64,000 bases of DNA from Chlorophyllum brunneum (GCA_963576785.1 OY756150.1:620001-684000); one strand, 5' to 3'. Numbered from the stretch's first letter, positions 35,253-46,845 are shown. The notes: a model not told the origin generated them from the sequence alone. A program made the numbers and translations.

Positions 35253-36112
35253 GGACTGCCGCTCATGGCCCTGTCTGATTCCCGAACATCAGAACCCGAG
35301 ATTTAAGTTAATTGTCTTTCGCTTAAGTAGAACATTCGAGAACAAAGCATCTTTTTTTTGTTCAGAATTTTTGTGAACCCTGGTCAGTTCGGACCCGACC
35401 CACGCTGACAGAGATTAAGGGTGATCCTGTTTATTCGAATTCAAAAGCTCAATCCAGTTTAACGCTCCTATCCCTGTACGATCTGATTGCCGTCTAGTGG
35501 AGCAAGTGAATGCTCAAACTCCCGAGAGTAATCATTCAAGTTGAAGTCAGAGCACACGTTAAGTGAGAAAAGGTCCCGGAAAACATAGCAATGCGCATGT
35601 TGAGTTCTGCATCACGCCGTCGTGAGTATACTGTTACAGGGATAGGAAGGGGTATGCTTCCGCGCGGTCATATGAAACCGGACCACATGCCTGGGAGTTT
35701 TCACACACGACGTCAGGGAGTCTCATGCACCCACCACTCACAACCGCAAGCTTGAGATTGGATCAACTGGACAGAGCATAAATAAACATTTATATCAGAG
35801 CAGGACGGAGTACAACAACGAAGGCCACGTCCCAACATTTCACTCAAGGCCAACTAGTCCCAAAGAAGTGATAAAGAATGATAAAAAATATAAAAAAGGA
35901 TAGAAGCGAAATGTAAAGGATAAAGCTACGGGTGTGGTAATAAAGCTCGGGTTTATGAAAGGAGAAGGAATACGATGGCGTGATAGCGGCGTGGCGAAGC
36001 GTGGGGGGGTAGGTCATCATTTTCGTTCCTTTCGGGATCTTTCAATGATTGCGTGGGATGTGAGGTTGCGCATGCGAAGAGAGAGCTTGAAGGAGTATGC
36101 AAGACTACATAA
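35253..36112. other. Intergenic, no gene seen
   Basis: This lies between the Trs65 3' end and the 3' end of the small membrane-protein gene. Open frames are short and unsupported. The A-rich stretch around 35865-35900 may belong to 3' processing signals. Confidence 0.45.
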
Positions 36113-36760
36113 TTATACCATGGAAGTAGGTCGACGAGTATACTGCATCTGCGACCCAGTCTTTGGAGGTCTAGGTGGGGGCCGCTGTGTCGGTTTCCGG
36201 AAGGTCTGGAAGGATGGAGAGGTCAGGGTTGTGGGAAATACGGGAATGGAATAAGGCTTACATGTCTCGACATAATCATCTTAGCCATGGACACAGGAAC
36301 GTCTGTTTGGTACATTGAAGGCACTAAAAAGGTAGCGCACAATTTAGTCAAGGCAGGCGGTCATCGAAGCCGAAAACATACGGGGGGACTCAAAAGCGGG
36401 CCCAGCTCTCCGACCTGGCTGCCATGGTCGAGCAGCAGGTCGTTGCGATGCAGCAAACCCTACTCCCCTACCCTTCATGTCATTTTCGTTGACTTTTAGT
36501 GAGACAGGGAGTGTGGGTAGGTTATCCCATCTGAAGAAAGCCAATGCCCAGGATGATGGGGATGGGGAGGGGGACGACGGTAACTGTTGCTCTACGTTCT
36601 TTGGCCGTTCCTGTATTAGCGCGTGTTTCTCCTGCGAAGACGATGTCCGTGTCCGTAGAAAGAGTAATGCCGCCCTAATGACAGCTAGGAGGAAGATGGA
36701 AGCGAGGAGAGATAAGAGTATTGAGGTATGGTTGGAGAGGGGAAAGGGGACGTTGGACAT
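36113..36760 (-). CDS. Small single-pass membrane protein, hypothetical
   Basis: Three exons (36760-36382, 36323-36262, 36205-36113) give 177 aa. A hydrophobic helix lies at residues about 12-34 (ILLSLLASIFLLAVIRAALLF). A serine/proline stretch, a basic proline-rich segment and the end PSMYQTDVPVSMAKMIMSRH plus a proline/arginine tail follow. The splice joins recover this C-terminal block, which I believe recurs in Agaricomycete hypothetical proteins (from memory, not checked). Function is unknown. An upstream in-frame ATG at 36790 is possible. Topology and location are not determined. Confidence 0.65.
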
Positions 36761-37470
36761 ATGGAGCCTGGTGGATAGCCGGATGAACATAGTGAAGGCC
36801 AGGGACCCAACGGGGGAGCGTTGAGTAGAACGGGGGCGACGACGACGGGAAGAACAGAGACGTGGTCAGCAAAACCAAAAGCAGCAAGCAGAACAGCCTT
36901 ATACCTCTCGGCAGCTGCCGGACAGTCGCACCTGGCGACCCTCACTTTCCCACGTGGACACTGGCGATTCCTCGATCTTGCTCGCAAACCTCGGCAGTGC
37001 GGAACTCTTCCCTCCGATCCATCGCACAACCCGCAAGTCTCTTCAGTGCTCTGTCCCTGTTCTGACTCGCCCTCCTCGCCGGTGCTCCCCCCTTCTTTCC
37101 GCAATTGCAGATGGTAACATCACCATGGCATCATTCACACCGCTCTTACATCTCAGAATTAATCATTGAACAGATATCAAATGGTCAAGTGATCAACGAG
37201 ATATAGGAGCCAGATGACCTGAACATAAACAACAAGCCCGATAATTAACCCAGAACACATTTCCCGTATTTCCCGTGCTTCTAGCAGCATGTGTTTATGG
37301 TCATAATATGGTCATTCTCCGAATATCATACGGTAAACGTCTGCGAATCCAGATGGCTCTGGAAGACCCAGCTCACAACCGGTCGCTCCCCTGAGCAAGC
37401 TTGTCGAAGGCGACTTACGCGATCACTGATTGAAACTCCGATTTCTTGAAGCTCTGGCGCGCAAAAGATC
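36761..37470. other. Intergenic, no supported gene
   Basis: Overlapping short frames on both strands (for example 36685-37104 minus and 36821-37117 plus) have biased, low-quality sequence and no splice partners. The stretch holds the promoter of the minus gene at 36760 and the 3' flank of the tRNA. Pol III termination signal aaaa (T4 on the minus strand) is at 37463-37466. Confidence 0.45.
37463..37466 (-). terminator. Pol III T-run after tRNA-Ser
   Basis: Four T on the minus strand start 4 bases after the discriminator base of the tRNA. This is the minimal RNA polymerase III terminator. Confidence 0.6.
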
Positions 37471-37560
37471 CGCTGGAAGCAGGATTTGAACCTACGCGGT
37501 GAAACACCAAGTGATGATCCAAATTCAAATCACTCGCCTTAACGACTCGGCCATTCCAGC
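37471..37560 (-). tRNA. tRNA-Ser(UGA) with an 8-nt intron
   Basis: On the minus strand the acceptor stem GCTGGAA pairs with TTCCAGC, followed by discriminator G as expected for serine. The D arm reads TGGCCGAGT..TTAAGGC. The anticodon stem AGTGA/TCACT encloses TTTGAA, then an 8-nt intron (TTTGGATC) at the standard 37/38 position, then A; the anticodon is TGA. The long variable arm (GGTG-TTT-CACC) is a class II tRNA feature and excludes Phe. The T arm is GTAGG-TTCAAAT-CCTGC. Confidence 0.9.
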
Positions 37561-38066
37561 ATACTAAACCTTTCCAGCACACCTCACCACGTATATACCA
37601 TGCCTCCATCCGCCATAGTAGCCTATCGAAATCCGGCTGCTAAAGGGTACACGCCCGTCAGTCCCCTTTACTACCACGGCCTTCAGCTTCGCTCTGCGTT
37701 CTCTGGTTCTGGTACTGCTGAAAAGAGGTTAAATCTACCTCCCAAGTATATCATCATTATCAGTCCTTCGATAAATCATATATCGAAGCCCCAGACCCTC
37801 AACGTCTTCGTAGCGGCAACCTCCTGACCTAGATGTTCACTAGCACGCTTTCATTGCTGTCACACAGACTCCCCATTTCATGAACCCATGGGCACAAGAA
37901 TCACTATATTACGACCCATGTCCAAGCTTCGGGATGTGTGCGCTTGTTAATGATTACGGAACGCTGGGGAGGTGATTTATTGCGCGTCGATCCAAGAAGT
38001 ATGACTTTCACGCAACCTTCTGGCGTCTGTTCGAACTCGTTCCAGCTCATCCATCCCGCCATTATC
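37561..38066. promoter_or_regulatory. Upstream region of dehydrogenase copy 1
   Basis: No gene is seen. This gap between the tRNA 5' end and the ATG at 38067 should carry the dehydrogenase promoter. Short frames here are not supported. Confidence 0.35.
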
Positions 38067-40004
38067 ATGAAGGCTGCAAGGTTATACGGCCCTCGAGACA
38101 TACGCGTGGAGGAAATTGACGAGCCTGAACCGGGTCCTCGGGAGCTCAAAATTAAAGTCAGAAAGTCTCGTCTTTAACTATTGAGGCATAATTTCACTCG
38201 ACCTTGGTGTTTACCTGTGGGCGCAGGTCGCATGGTGAGGTCACAGGAGAGCGAAGCAAAAGTGACAACCTTACTTACCACAGCCGTACCCAACCTGAAT
38301 TACAGGAATGCGTGTAAGTGATATGCCGAACCCTTCCCATACTAGTCAGCTCACACCGGGACAACATGTAGTGAGCGCTAACGATCTAGAAACGTTTCTG
38401 TCACCGAGCATCAAATTCAAAGCATGGCCGGCGCCGTTAGGCTATGAGTCTGTATCACAGCCCCCTACACCTATTGTTTGACCGAGACTGTGCTGAAGCT
38501 GTCTTCCCAGGTTCTCCGGAACGGTGGTAGCACTGGGAAGGGGAGTCGACACAGAAGAATGGCCGATCGGAACAAATGTCGTAGTGTGCGTGTAGCTGCT
38601 GACTTCGCTTGTGGATACTCACTAAGCGCGGAGCGGACAGTGATCCGCTGCTATCCTGCATGATCACAACGAAATGCAGCGCTTGTGCATCCGGACATCG
38701 AAACAGATGTCCCAAAGTCAACTTCATCGTAAGTCGCGGGTCACTGTATCCAAATTCCAAGGCTGAGATCACAGCACAAAAGGGAAAATCTGCCGACAGA
38801 AAAGGCGGTGGCCTTGCAGGATATGTCGCCGTTGACATTCAACATGTACATAAGATTCCCGATACGATTTCCCGTGAGTCTTAGCACTTCTTAAACGTCC
38901 TCGCACCGACATTTCCCACCAGTGGATGTTGCCGCTTGTATTGAATCGGTAGCAGTAGCATGGCACGCAGTAAAACGTGCTAATTTCAACGAAGGTGATA
39001 CCGCTCTCATATTGGGTGGAGGACCTGTGAGTGCAGAGTACAGTCTACCATTTTCTGCGCAGTCAGCCGTTACTGAACTACACGGTAGACGGCATTTTCC
39101 ATTCTCCGCGTGCTGCGGTAGGTGGGCCTTCGGTGTGAGGAAGCGGAACTGACCCTTTACTTCCAGATCGATTGCCCCAAGCTCCTTCATCCTTATATCT
39201 GATGCATCTGCGACCCGGCGAATGCTCGCCCTCAAACACGGTGCCTCTGACGTACTGGATCCTTTGTATACGCATTTTGGCGTTACCGGTGTCATATACA
39301 AAGCCACTGCTGGATTTGGCGTTCACGCCGTTTTTGATACAATCGGGACACAATCGACGGTTGATGCTGCGCTATTATGTCTGCGCACAGGCGGAACACT
39401 TGTGAACATGGCAGTGTGGAAGAGAAATGCGACGATGAATATGAATTTCTTGTTCAAAGAGATTACAGTCACAGGTCAGCATTATTCAGGTGTACATGAC
39501 GATGGGTAGATGAGGCTGAATGATATATAGGTGCCATGGCCTACAATAATGTTCATCCGGAAGTCATTGAAGCAGTCTCCACGGGTCAGATAGACGGATT
39601 GGACTGGTTGATCACCAGTAGAATACAGATAGAAGACATTTTGAAGAAGGGATTCCTCGCGTTGCTTAATCAGGGCAATGAGCACAGTATGTAACTTGCT
39701 ATAGAAAATGGAGGGGTTTCCTGATTATACACAAGTCAAGATCCTCGTCAGACCATTCGAGCCACCTCCACCACCAGAAGAAACGGTGTCCAGGGAATCA
39801 ACACAAAAGGTCGAGGACGAGAATCAACTAGCAAACAACGGAAATCAGGAAGAGATTTCTGATTTGCAGCAGGCCATCCGTAGCAAATGTCCCCCCGGTC
39901 CTCAAGTTCAAGGAGAAGCCACTACCACCACCCCGACCAGTGGAAAGATTGGTGGATGGAGACTTTCCGCCATCAAGACGCGGTTTGTAGAGGTCATAGA
40001 ATAG
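38067..40004 (+). CDS. Zinc-type dehydrogenase paralogue lacking catalytic zinc ligands
   Basis: Medium-chain dehydrogenase/reductase of the 2,3-butanediol dehydrogenase type. Twelve exons give 433 aa: 38067-38156, 38227-38234, 38306-38313, 38372-38447, 38511-38585, 38641-38728, 38783-38873, 38923-39026, 39089-39117, 39167-39474, 39531-39686, 39736-40004. Exons 2 and 3 are 8 nt each. The structural-zinc Cys set is kept (CSACASGHRNRC). The catalytic ligands are changed: Ser37 replaces Cys (SAND for CGSD) and Tyr60 replaces His (LGYE for LGHE), while the Glu of ACIES remains. The Rossmann loop is GGGPTA instead of GxGxxG. An extra proline- and glutamate-rich tail of about 85 residues follows KILVRP. 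It may be a zinc-independent reductase or a pseudoenzyme. It is in tandem with the intact copy 382 bp downstream. Confidence 0.85.
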
Positions 40005-40386
40005 AAGCCACGGGTAGGATTCGGTCTAGAATCAATCACATTGTGAGCCACACTTATTGAATACAGAATATGGCAGATTGTCACGACAGAAAGCTAGAGA
40101 GATACATGAGCAAAAGAGTCGCAGAAAAAATAAAGAGCGCAAGTCGTGGACGGATTGAGCTGGTCCGGCTGAGTTTTTAGTAGCCTAATCTCAGGTTCTC
40201 CTCATCAGGCGTTAATGCCATGGTGGGGTTCCACAGTTCATATATTAGTCAGAGTTACCTCCTGACTGACTGCTCGAAGGAATCGTTCACATGGATATGA
40301 TAGCCCCACTTGCCGTGTGAATTAGCTACAAGTACGTGTTAGATTGGAGGTTGCAGAGGTCCATCTCTCTCTTATTACACCATAAC
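40005..40386. promoter_or_regulatory. Gap between the tandem dehydrogenase genes
   Basis: No gene is seen. It should contain the terminator of copy 1 and the promoter of copy 2. Confidence 0.4.
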
Positions 40387-42081
40387 ATGAAAGCTGGAAG
40401 GTTCTACGGCCCCGGAGATATACGAGTTGAAGACATTCCTGAGCCTATCCCAGAGCAAGGGCAGGTCAAGATCAAGGTAAGCACCCCTTTCTAGATTCTA
40501 ATCCGTTGATTAATCGACCCTGATGTTCACAGATTGCCTGGTAAATGAACCCCTTCCGTATACTTCTGTGTTTCTCCATATCAGTCTTGACAAATAGGAA
40601 TGGAAGTAAGTTCATCATTCCTACTGATTGCATGAGGTGTCAATGAACATTTGCATTTGTAGTATGTGGAAGCGATCTCCATGCATATCTGACCCAGGTG
40701 CCCGTCTATGCGTCGACTGAGCCTCACCCGGTCACACAAGAAACAGTTCCCATCACACTAGGACATGAGTCAGGGGGCCCAGTGATCTTCATCGGATTGT
40801 ACTAATTTTCCCTAGGTTCTCTGGAACTATTGTCGAGGTAGGCCCGGGAGTCGACGCAAATAAATGGCCTTCTGGTACGAACGTCGTGATGTAAGGCTTC
40901 GTATAACACTCCGTTACCCTACGACATTTGACTATCATCGTTTGCGACTATCTAGCGAGCCCATTTTTGGCTGCATGAAAGGAGAATGTCACAGTTGTTC
41001 CCAAGGATATCGTAACCTCTGCCCTCACACTGGCTTCATTGTAGGTCCAGAACCATGTGGCCAGGAGTTTCGGTTAACTGACCGCTGACAGGGAATTAGC
41101 GGTTGGGGCGGCGGCCTCGCGGAATACATTTCAGTTAACGTGCGATATTTACACATCCTCCCCAGTGGAGTATCCCGTTAGTGTCTTGTAATATTGTCCC
41201 TAGTTCGAGCTATTTTTCACCCATTCCAGTGGAGATCGGAGCTTGCATCGAGCCCCTTTCCATCGCCTATCACGCTGTGAAGAGGTCGGGCTTCACCCCG
41301 GGCCAGAGCGTGCTCATTGCCGGTGCCGGACCTGTAAGTACACTTTACCCCAGTGGCGAGATTTCTTTCGGTTCTCAATCATCTTCTAGATTGGTCTGTT
41401 CCTTCTCAAAGTGCTAAGGTGAGGATTTCTGCCAGGGTCTTAGAAACCGGGAGACGACACCAGTAATGTGTTATCTAGGTCCTTCGATCCAACTACAACC
41501 ATCATTGTATCTGAACCAGCGGCCATTCGACGTAACTTTGCCCATGAACATGGTGCAACACAACTATTCGATCCAACCAAAGATAATATTCCAGCCGCCG
41601 TTAGAACAGTTGTCGGCCCTGGTGTTGACATTGCGTTCGATGCTGCTGGGATCCAGGCGTCCTTAAACACATCTCTTTTGAGTCTCCGTGCCAGAGGAAC
41701 CTATGTGAATATTGCAATTTGGGAACAGGATGCGACTATCAATCTGAACCTAATTTTGGGGAGAGAGCTAAATATTACTGGTCCGCATATTCTTTTTGGT
41801 TTTTACCCGGCTCTACGTTGTTCTGACACAGCAGTCATGGATCTTTGAAGGCATCGTTGGATACGATCGTATCCATGAGGAGGTAATATCGCTCGTCGCT
41901 ACCGGCAAGATAACAGGTCTCGAGAAGTTGATTACGAAACGCATTGCCCTCGACGACGTCGTGGAAGAAGGCTTTAAGCGGCTTCTGAACGAGAAGGATA
42001 AGCATGGTCGGTACTTCTCTGTACCTTACCTATCACTAACTAACCATGCAAGTAGTGAAAATCCTTGTTCGGCCGCAGTGA
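40387..42081 (+). CDS. Zinc-dependent (R,R)-butanediol dehydrogenase-like protein
   Basis: NAD(P)-dependent medium-chain dehydrogenase, acting on diols/acetoin or related secondary alcohols (family knowledge; substrate not shown). Twelve exons give 357 aa: 40387-40476, 40533-40540, 40598-40605, 40663-40768, 40816-40890, 40956-41040, 41092-41176, 41230-41333, 41390-41418, 41479-41780, 41851-42006, 42056-42081. Catalytic ligands Cys37 (ICGSDLH), His70 and Glu71 (LGHE) and Glu (ACIEPLS) are all present. Structural zinc Cys are in FGCMKGECHSCSQGYRNLC. The NAD loop is AGAGPIGLF. Exons 2 and 3 are both 8 nt. The intron after NITG is 70 nt and ends at GAAG (41850); a nearer CAG would break the frame. 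Many exon sizes equal those of copy 1. Confidence 0.9.
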
Positions 42082-42412
42082 GGTTTATCGGTGCTGTAAG
42101 GCGAGAGTTCGCGCTAGTGTGCAGGGGACCCGGTTGTCTTGATCCTAAGGAATTCGGAATTAAGGTTTAGAGGGGGAGACATCCTACATGGAGGAGCTAA
42201 AGAATAATACTACGTTGTACTACTTATATATCCCAAACTTTGTTTGTCACGTTTCCTCGTCTAGCCAAATACATCCCCTTACATCGCTGTGAGATGATCG
42301 ATGTTGGAGTGGATCTGAACAATAACAAAGGCAGCGCGAGCTTCAAGGTGGATAGAGTGAATTCATAGTTCAGAGTCCGTGTCTACCACTGATCTATACC
42401 CAATACATCTAT
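42082..42412. other. Intergenic between convergent genes
   Basis: No gene is seen. It holds the 3' ends of the dehydrogenase (+) and of the hypothetical nuclear-type protein (-). Confidence 0.5.
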
Positions 42413-43630
42413 CTAGGTATCTTCGTCTGAAGTAAATTGTGTGATCTCCTCCGACTCCACCTCTGCTTTCTCACCTCCCTTCTCGGTGTCAACGGCACCG
42501 CCTTCGACACCCGCTTTGTCGTTGGTGTTTTCCTCGTCTTCATCCGGGATGGGTGTTATTCCATACCATTCCTCAAATTCAAGAACGGCCTGGTCTTGAA
42601 CCTCTTCCTTCACTTCACCACCAGGACTCTCCTTTCTCGCGGTTTTCTCCCCGAAAATATTGTCATCGGAGTCGGAGGAATCTCGAATGCAAGATGGATA
42701 GGGGGTAGGATAAGCACCTACGCTCACTGTTCCAACGTCCTTTTGGGGCGTCTTGAACTCTAGTAAACTGGCAGTCTTCTCTTGGGTCAGGATCCCTGAT
42801 TATAGCCACGCTTTTGTCAGAACCACTTATACAAAGGGGAACGTGGACAAGCTCACCAAGGCCTAGTAGGAAGCTGCCTTCAAACCCACGGTACATATTC
42901 TTCGAGGGAGTAGGTGTTCCAGGTGACTCGAGGTACTTCCCGAGCCCATCATCCTCACCAGAATCGAATTCTTCTTCGTATGTCAGATGGCGTGGTTGAG
43001 AGCTCTGAGGAGTATTGAGAAATTCGTTTTGCTTCTCTTTCTTTTTCTTTGCCTCGTATCTGTGTTTGCGTGGTGCGTAGAGAACGCCTCGTTGCTTGTA
43101 GAACCCCGCTGTATGACGATGAATGCTTTTAAGTAGATCCTACGATGCCTTTGTTAGATCTATGACCCGCGAGTACGATGGGAATTTACAGCAGACGGTT
43201 CATCGTCCCCGTGCTCATCCCTTGTCACTTGAGTCAATTTCGTGATGAACGTATCATACTCTTTGAATTGTTGTTTCTTCTTAGTCCTCCTACTTGAAAG
43301 AACTTTCGGGTGGACTTTTTTCCGCTTCATCATCCTACCTCCTTCCACCTCCCGTTCAGCAGTCACACTAACACTCATTCCTGGACCTTCATCATCGCCG
43401 CCATCGTCATCCACATTGGAAGCCTTGCGTTTCAGAGCCCGAGTCGTTGAGTGACCGATAACTGAAGAACCACGAGCGTCTTTGGCAAACCACCCATGAC
43501 GAGGATTGTGAACAATGTCCTTGCGTTTTCCAAGGGTCAGATTGTCAGACGTTTGGTGAACTCGAGTACCATCAGCGTGAAGGCGTAGAGCTGTAAGGTC
43601 ATATACGGTACTGCGGTGAGGGTCATCCAT
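42413..43630 (-). CDS. Charged nuclear-type protein, hypothetical
   Basis: Three exons (43630-43190, 43139-42857, 42795-42413) give 368 aa. Not recognised. The N-terminal half carries a bipartite-like basic run (MMKRKKVHPKVLSSRRTKKK). The middle segment DLLKSIHRHTAGFYKQRGVL and YAPRKHRYEAKKKKEKQNE is basic. A conserved-looking FEGSFLLGLGILTQEKTASL spans the second intron. The C-terminus is strongly acidic (VLEFEEWYGITPIPDEDEEN and following). Alternating basic and acidic parts suggest a chromatin or RNA polymerase-associated protein (inference only). No domain name is claimed. Confidence 0.65.
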
Positions 43631-44229
43631 TGGGAGAGATGTACAGAAGAGGTCCTCTTGAGTAAGTTTTATATACTTGCTTTCCGGCAGAATAAATCTT
43701 GTGCGTTACTAGGAACAAAGCTTAGACTTGTTGTCAAGCATAAGCCAGAGTTAGAGGAACGAATCGGGCTTCCGAGAAGTGTGGCAAATTCATAGAAAGT
43801 GCGGCTCGCGTAGCTTGTTTCCCAAAAGATGCTTTGCCGTTGATCATAAGTCGGAAAGAAGCCTCATGACGAAATGCCCTATCAAAGTACATGACCGGAG
43901 GAGCAACATGAAACATTCTCGCGAACATTAGAGGCCTAGGATTTCCAAAGCTGATCAGATCCTCTTTCCGCAGGTGAAGGTTCGATTTACTGTTCTTCTC
44001 TGTCAAATCGGACTTGGAGACCAATAGGTTTATCAGTATGATAGTTCTTGCGGTTCTTCTGCCGCTCGATCTGTAGGATACCGGATAGAGTACTGACCTA
44101 ATGCGGACTTCACAAGGGTGCACATAACAGGTCTGAAATATTAGTAAATGGAATAATTGTTGTAAGGCCGTAAAGGAATGACAACAACAGGTATGTCTAC
44201 TGAGTTTTGCGTGTGGATACGTCCCTCGT
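43631..44229. other. Intergenic, no gene seen
   Basis: An open frame runs leftward from the last ATP synthase gamma exon into this stretch, but only because it reads through the final intron. No independent gene is supported. Confidence 0.45.
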
Positions 44230-45396
44230 CTAAAGAGCACTGGCACCTGGAAGTTGTATGAGGGTGGAAACGGAGATAAAGTTTGTCGGAACCCACCGGT
44301 GATGATGTCGACCAACTCGTTGGTGATGGCAGCTTGGCGACCGCGGTTGTATTGCATGGTAAGGGTCGAAATCATGTCCGTAGCGTTCTTGGAAGCATTG
44401 TCCATAGCGTTGCGACTAAGGAGTGACCGACGTCAGGTTTACGTCCCAGGAGTGGGTGCATGTTGACATACCGAGCGCTTTGTTCGCAAGCATGACCTTC
44501 CACAAGAGCGGCATAGATGGCGTTGGCCAAAGAAAACTCGACGAGGTCCTTGGTAGCATCGTCCTCGTTCTCATATGCGTTGAAGGCGGCTACGTGCGAA
44601 TGAGTGGGATGACTCGATGAGATGGAAAGTACGACGCACAGCTCTCCTTCAATGCCTCCTCACCCTTCACCTCCATGACAGCAGCCTCGTATGATATGGC
44701 AGAAACGAATTTGTTATAGACGAGGATAACGGAATCGAACTTGACACCACTCTTGACGATGAGGTCTGCGACACCAGCGGCATCAGCAAAGGTGGGGATG
44801 TCCCTGCCAATTTGGTTGAAGGTGATGCTGTAGTTGGAAGCAAGCTTCCGGACGAGTTGACTCTTGGACTTGTCACCGATGACAGCAATGTGGGAGTCTT
44901 TGCTAACTTCAGTGCCAGCGGGAAGGGGGGATTCGGGGTCGCCAGCAAGGGCTTTTCGGGTAGCCTTTGTGACGGACGAGTGGATGCCACCGCAAAGACC
45001 CTTGTCGGACGAGACGACGACGAAAAGCTTTGTCGGTGTGGGTTTGTCGGAGGGAGTGTTGGCAAAAACCTCTGGCGCAGAGTTGGAGCAGAGCGTGACG
45101 GAATACAACGAAGGGACATACCCGCGTTGGCAATGCCGTACTCCTTGCCAGCCTGCATTGCCCTCTGAGCCTTTGCGAGTTTGGTAGAAGCAATCATTTT
45201 CATGGACTGCGTACGCGTTAGCTGGGTATCGCAGAGGGGTCGCGGGGCAAACCTTTGTGATTTTCTCGATGTTCCTGACCGACTTCAGGCGCAGCTCGAT
45301 TTCACGGAGGGTGGCCATGTTGCGGGCATGGGCGGGGGCTGCAGCAACAGGCTGCTGGGCCGCCGTGCGGAGGACAGAGCGGGCGAGCATCGACAT
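44230..45396 (-). CDS. ATP3: Mitochondrial F1 ATP synthase gamma subunit
   Basis: Central-stalk subunit of F1Fo ATP synthase in the mitochondrial matrix. Six exons (45396-45253, 45206-45122, 45071-44640, 44589-44472, 44415-44297, 44246-44230) give 304 aa. An N-terminal presequence ([20 protein letters not shown]) precedes [20 protein letters not shown]. Family blocks are [34 protein letters not shown] and [20 protein letters not shown], then [21 protein letters not shown] at the end. The last exon is only 17 nt. An in-frame ATG lies upstream at 45420, but the later Met fits the presequence. Start codon is 136 bp from the eIF2-beta start. Confidence 0.95.
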
Positions 45397-45532
45397 TGGG
45401 GAAGGTGGCAAACCCGACAACCGTTTTCACCGGGCAACCACGGAGCACCTTCTCACGCGTCCAGAACAGGAAGGCAGGTCCCACGCCAGATAAGACTGAT
45501 CTCGCGAGTCAGCATTCCTCACAACGCAGACC

Positions 45533-46845
45533 ATGGCCGACGAACCACTCTTCGACCCTTCCCTCAAGAAACGCAAGAAGAAGACCGTCGCCTTCACAGA
45601 GGACCCTCTTGGTCCAGAGGCTGATCCCACCGCCCCCGCACCAGACACTATCGACAGCACAACCGTCAATGGGGATGCAGTGGATCTCGGACCAACAACC
45701 GCGCACGAGGCCATGAAGGAGAAGAAGAAGGATAACGAAGACGAGCTGAAGGCGATGTTTGGCGATCTCAAGAAGAAGAAAAAGAAGAAAGAAATCCCCC
45801 TCGATCTCGTACGTACCCAATCCCGGATCCCAGTCAACTTTCCTCTTACCAAGCTGCACAACAGGGAGAAGACTCTGGCACATCCACTCCCACCACTGCT
45901 CCAACCGGGGAAGTACCACAAATCACACCAGATGATCTCGACTTTTCGGATATGAAGAAGAAGAAAAAGTCGAGCAAGAAAAAAGCTGCTTTTGATCTTG
46001 AAGCCTTCGAGAAAGAGCTGAACGAGTCCAAGAAAGAATTAGGCGAGGGTAAGAAGACAAAGGATGAAGATGAGGATGAGGATGATGGCCCCCTCGATAC
46101 ATCCCATCTTGACAATCTCGATGAAGCAGAACTTGGCGACAACCCCTTCTCCCGTCCCGATGCACCTATTGGGGTAGACGCAGGAACAGAGGCCTGGCTA
46201 TCAAGTGACCGCGATTATACATACTCAGAAGTACGTCTCCATGTCCTCCCACTCATCTTGTTCTAACATGCCATAGCTCCTCACGCGTTTCTACGCATCC
46301 CTCCATGCCGCCAACCCTGCCCTCCTCTCCGCCTCATCAAAACGATACACAATCGCTCCTCCTTCCATCCACAAAGAAGGCAACAAAAAGACCATCTTCG
46401 CCAATGTCACCGATATTTGCAAAAAGATGCACCGTCAGGTTGGTTCGGCTTATCTTGCCTACTTCCGATACCAATGTTTACGCCTTGGATCTTGGACAGC
46501 CAGAGCATGTCATTCAATTCTTGTTCGCCGAGATGGGTACAACTGGAAGTGTAGACGGTGCTGGTCGTTTGGTTATCAAGGGTCGATTCCAGCAGAAGCA
46601 GGTCGAGAATGTCCTGAGGCGCTACATCGGTGAGTCATCTTTACTGCTTGTGGAATCTCTGTTCATTCGCCCCAGTCGAATACGTCACCTGTAAAACCTG
46701 CAAGTCACTCGATACGCTTCTCACAAAAGAAAATCGTATCTTCTTCATGGCATGCGAGTCGTGTGGTAGTAGACGATCTGTCAACGCCATCAAGAGTGGG
46801 TTCCAAGCTCAAGTCGGCAAGAGGAGTAAGAACAAGACAGGATAG
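45533..46845 (+). CDS. Translation initiation factor eIF2 subunit beta
   Basis: Subunit of the eIF2 ternary complex (GTP and Met-tRNAi) in the cytosol. Five exons (45533-45808, 45865-46230, 46277-46438, 46500-46629, 46676-46845) give 367 aa. The N-terminal half has lysine-rich blocks, the known contacts to eIF5 and eIF2B in this family ([33 protein letters not shown]). The core has [30 protein letters not shown] and [17 protein letters not shown]. The C-terminal zinc ribbon shows CKTC and CESC. Introns are 46-61 nt. It is divergent from ATP3. Corresponds to yeast SUI3. Confidence 0.95.

Noticed and set aside
41781..41850. Apparent frameshift in dehydrogenase copy 2 between NITG and the next exon
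   Set aside because: Using the GAAG acceptor at 41850 (70-nt intron) restores the frame, and the exon then has the same length (156 nt) as in copy 1.
43734..44405. A 223-codon minus-strand frame continuing the ATP synthase gamma C-terminus
   Set aside because: It reads through the last 50-nt intron. Splicing gives the family-typical short end ITGASAL at 44230.
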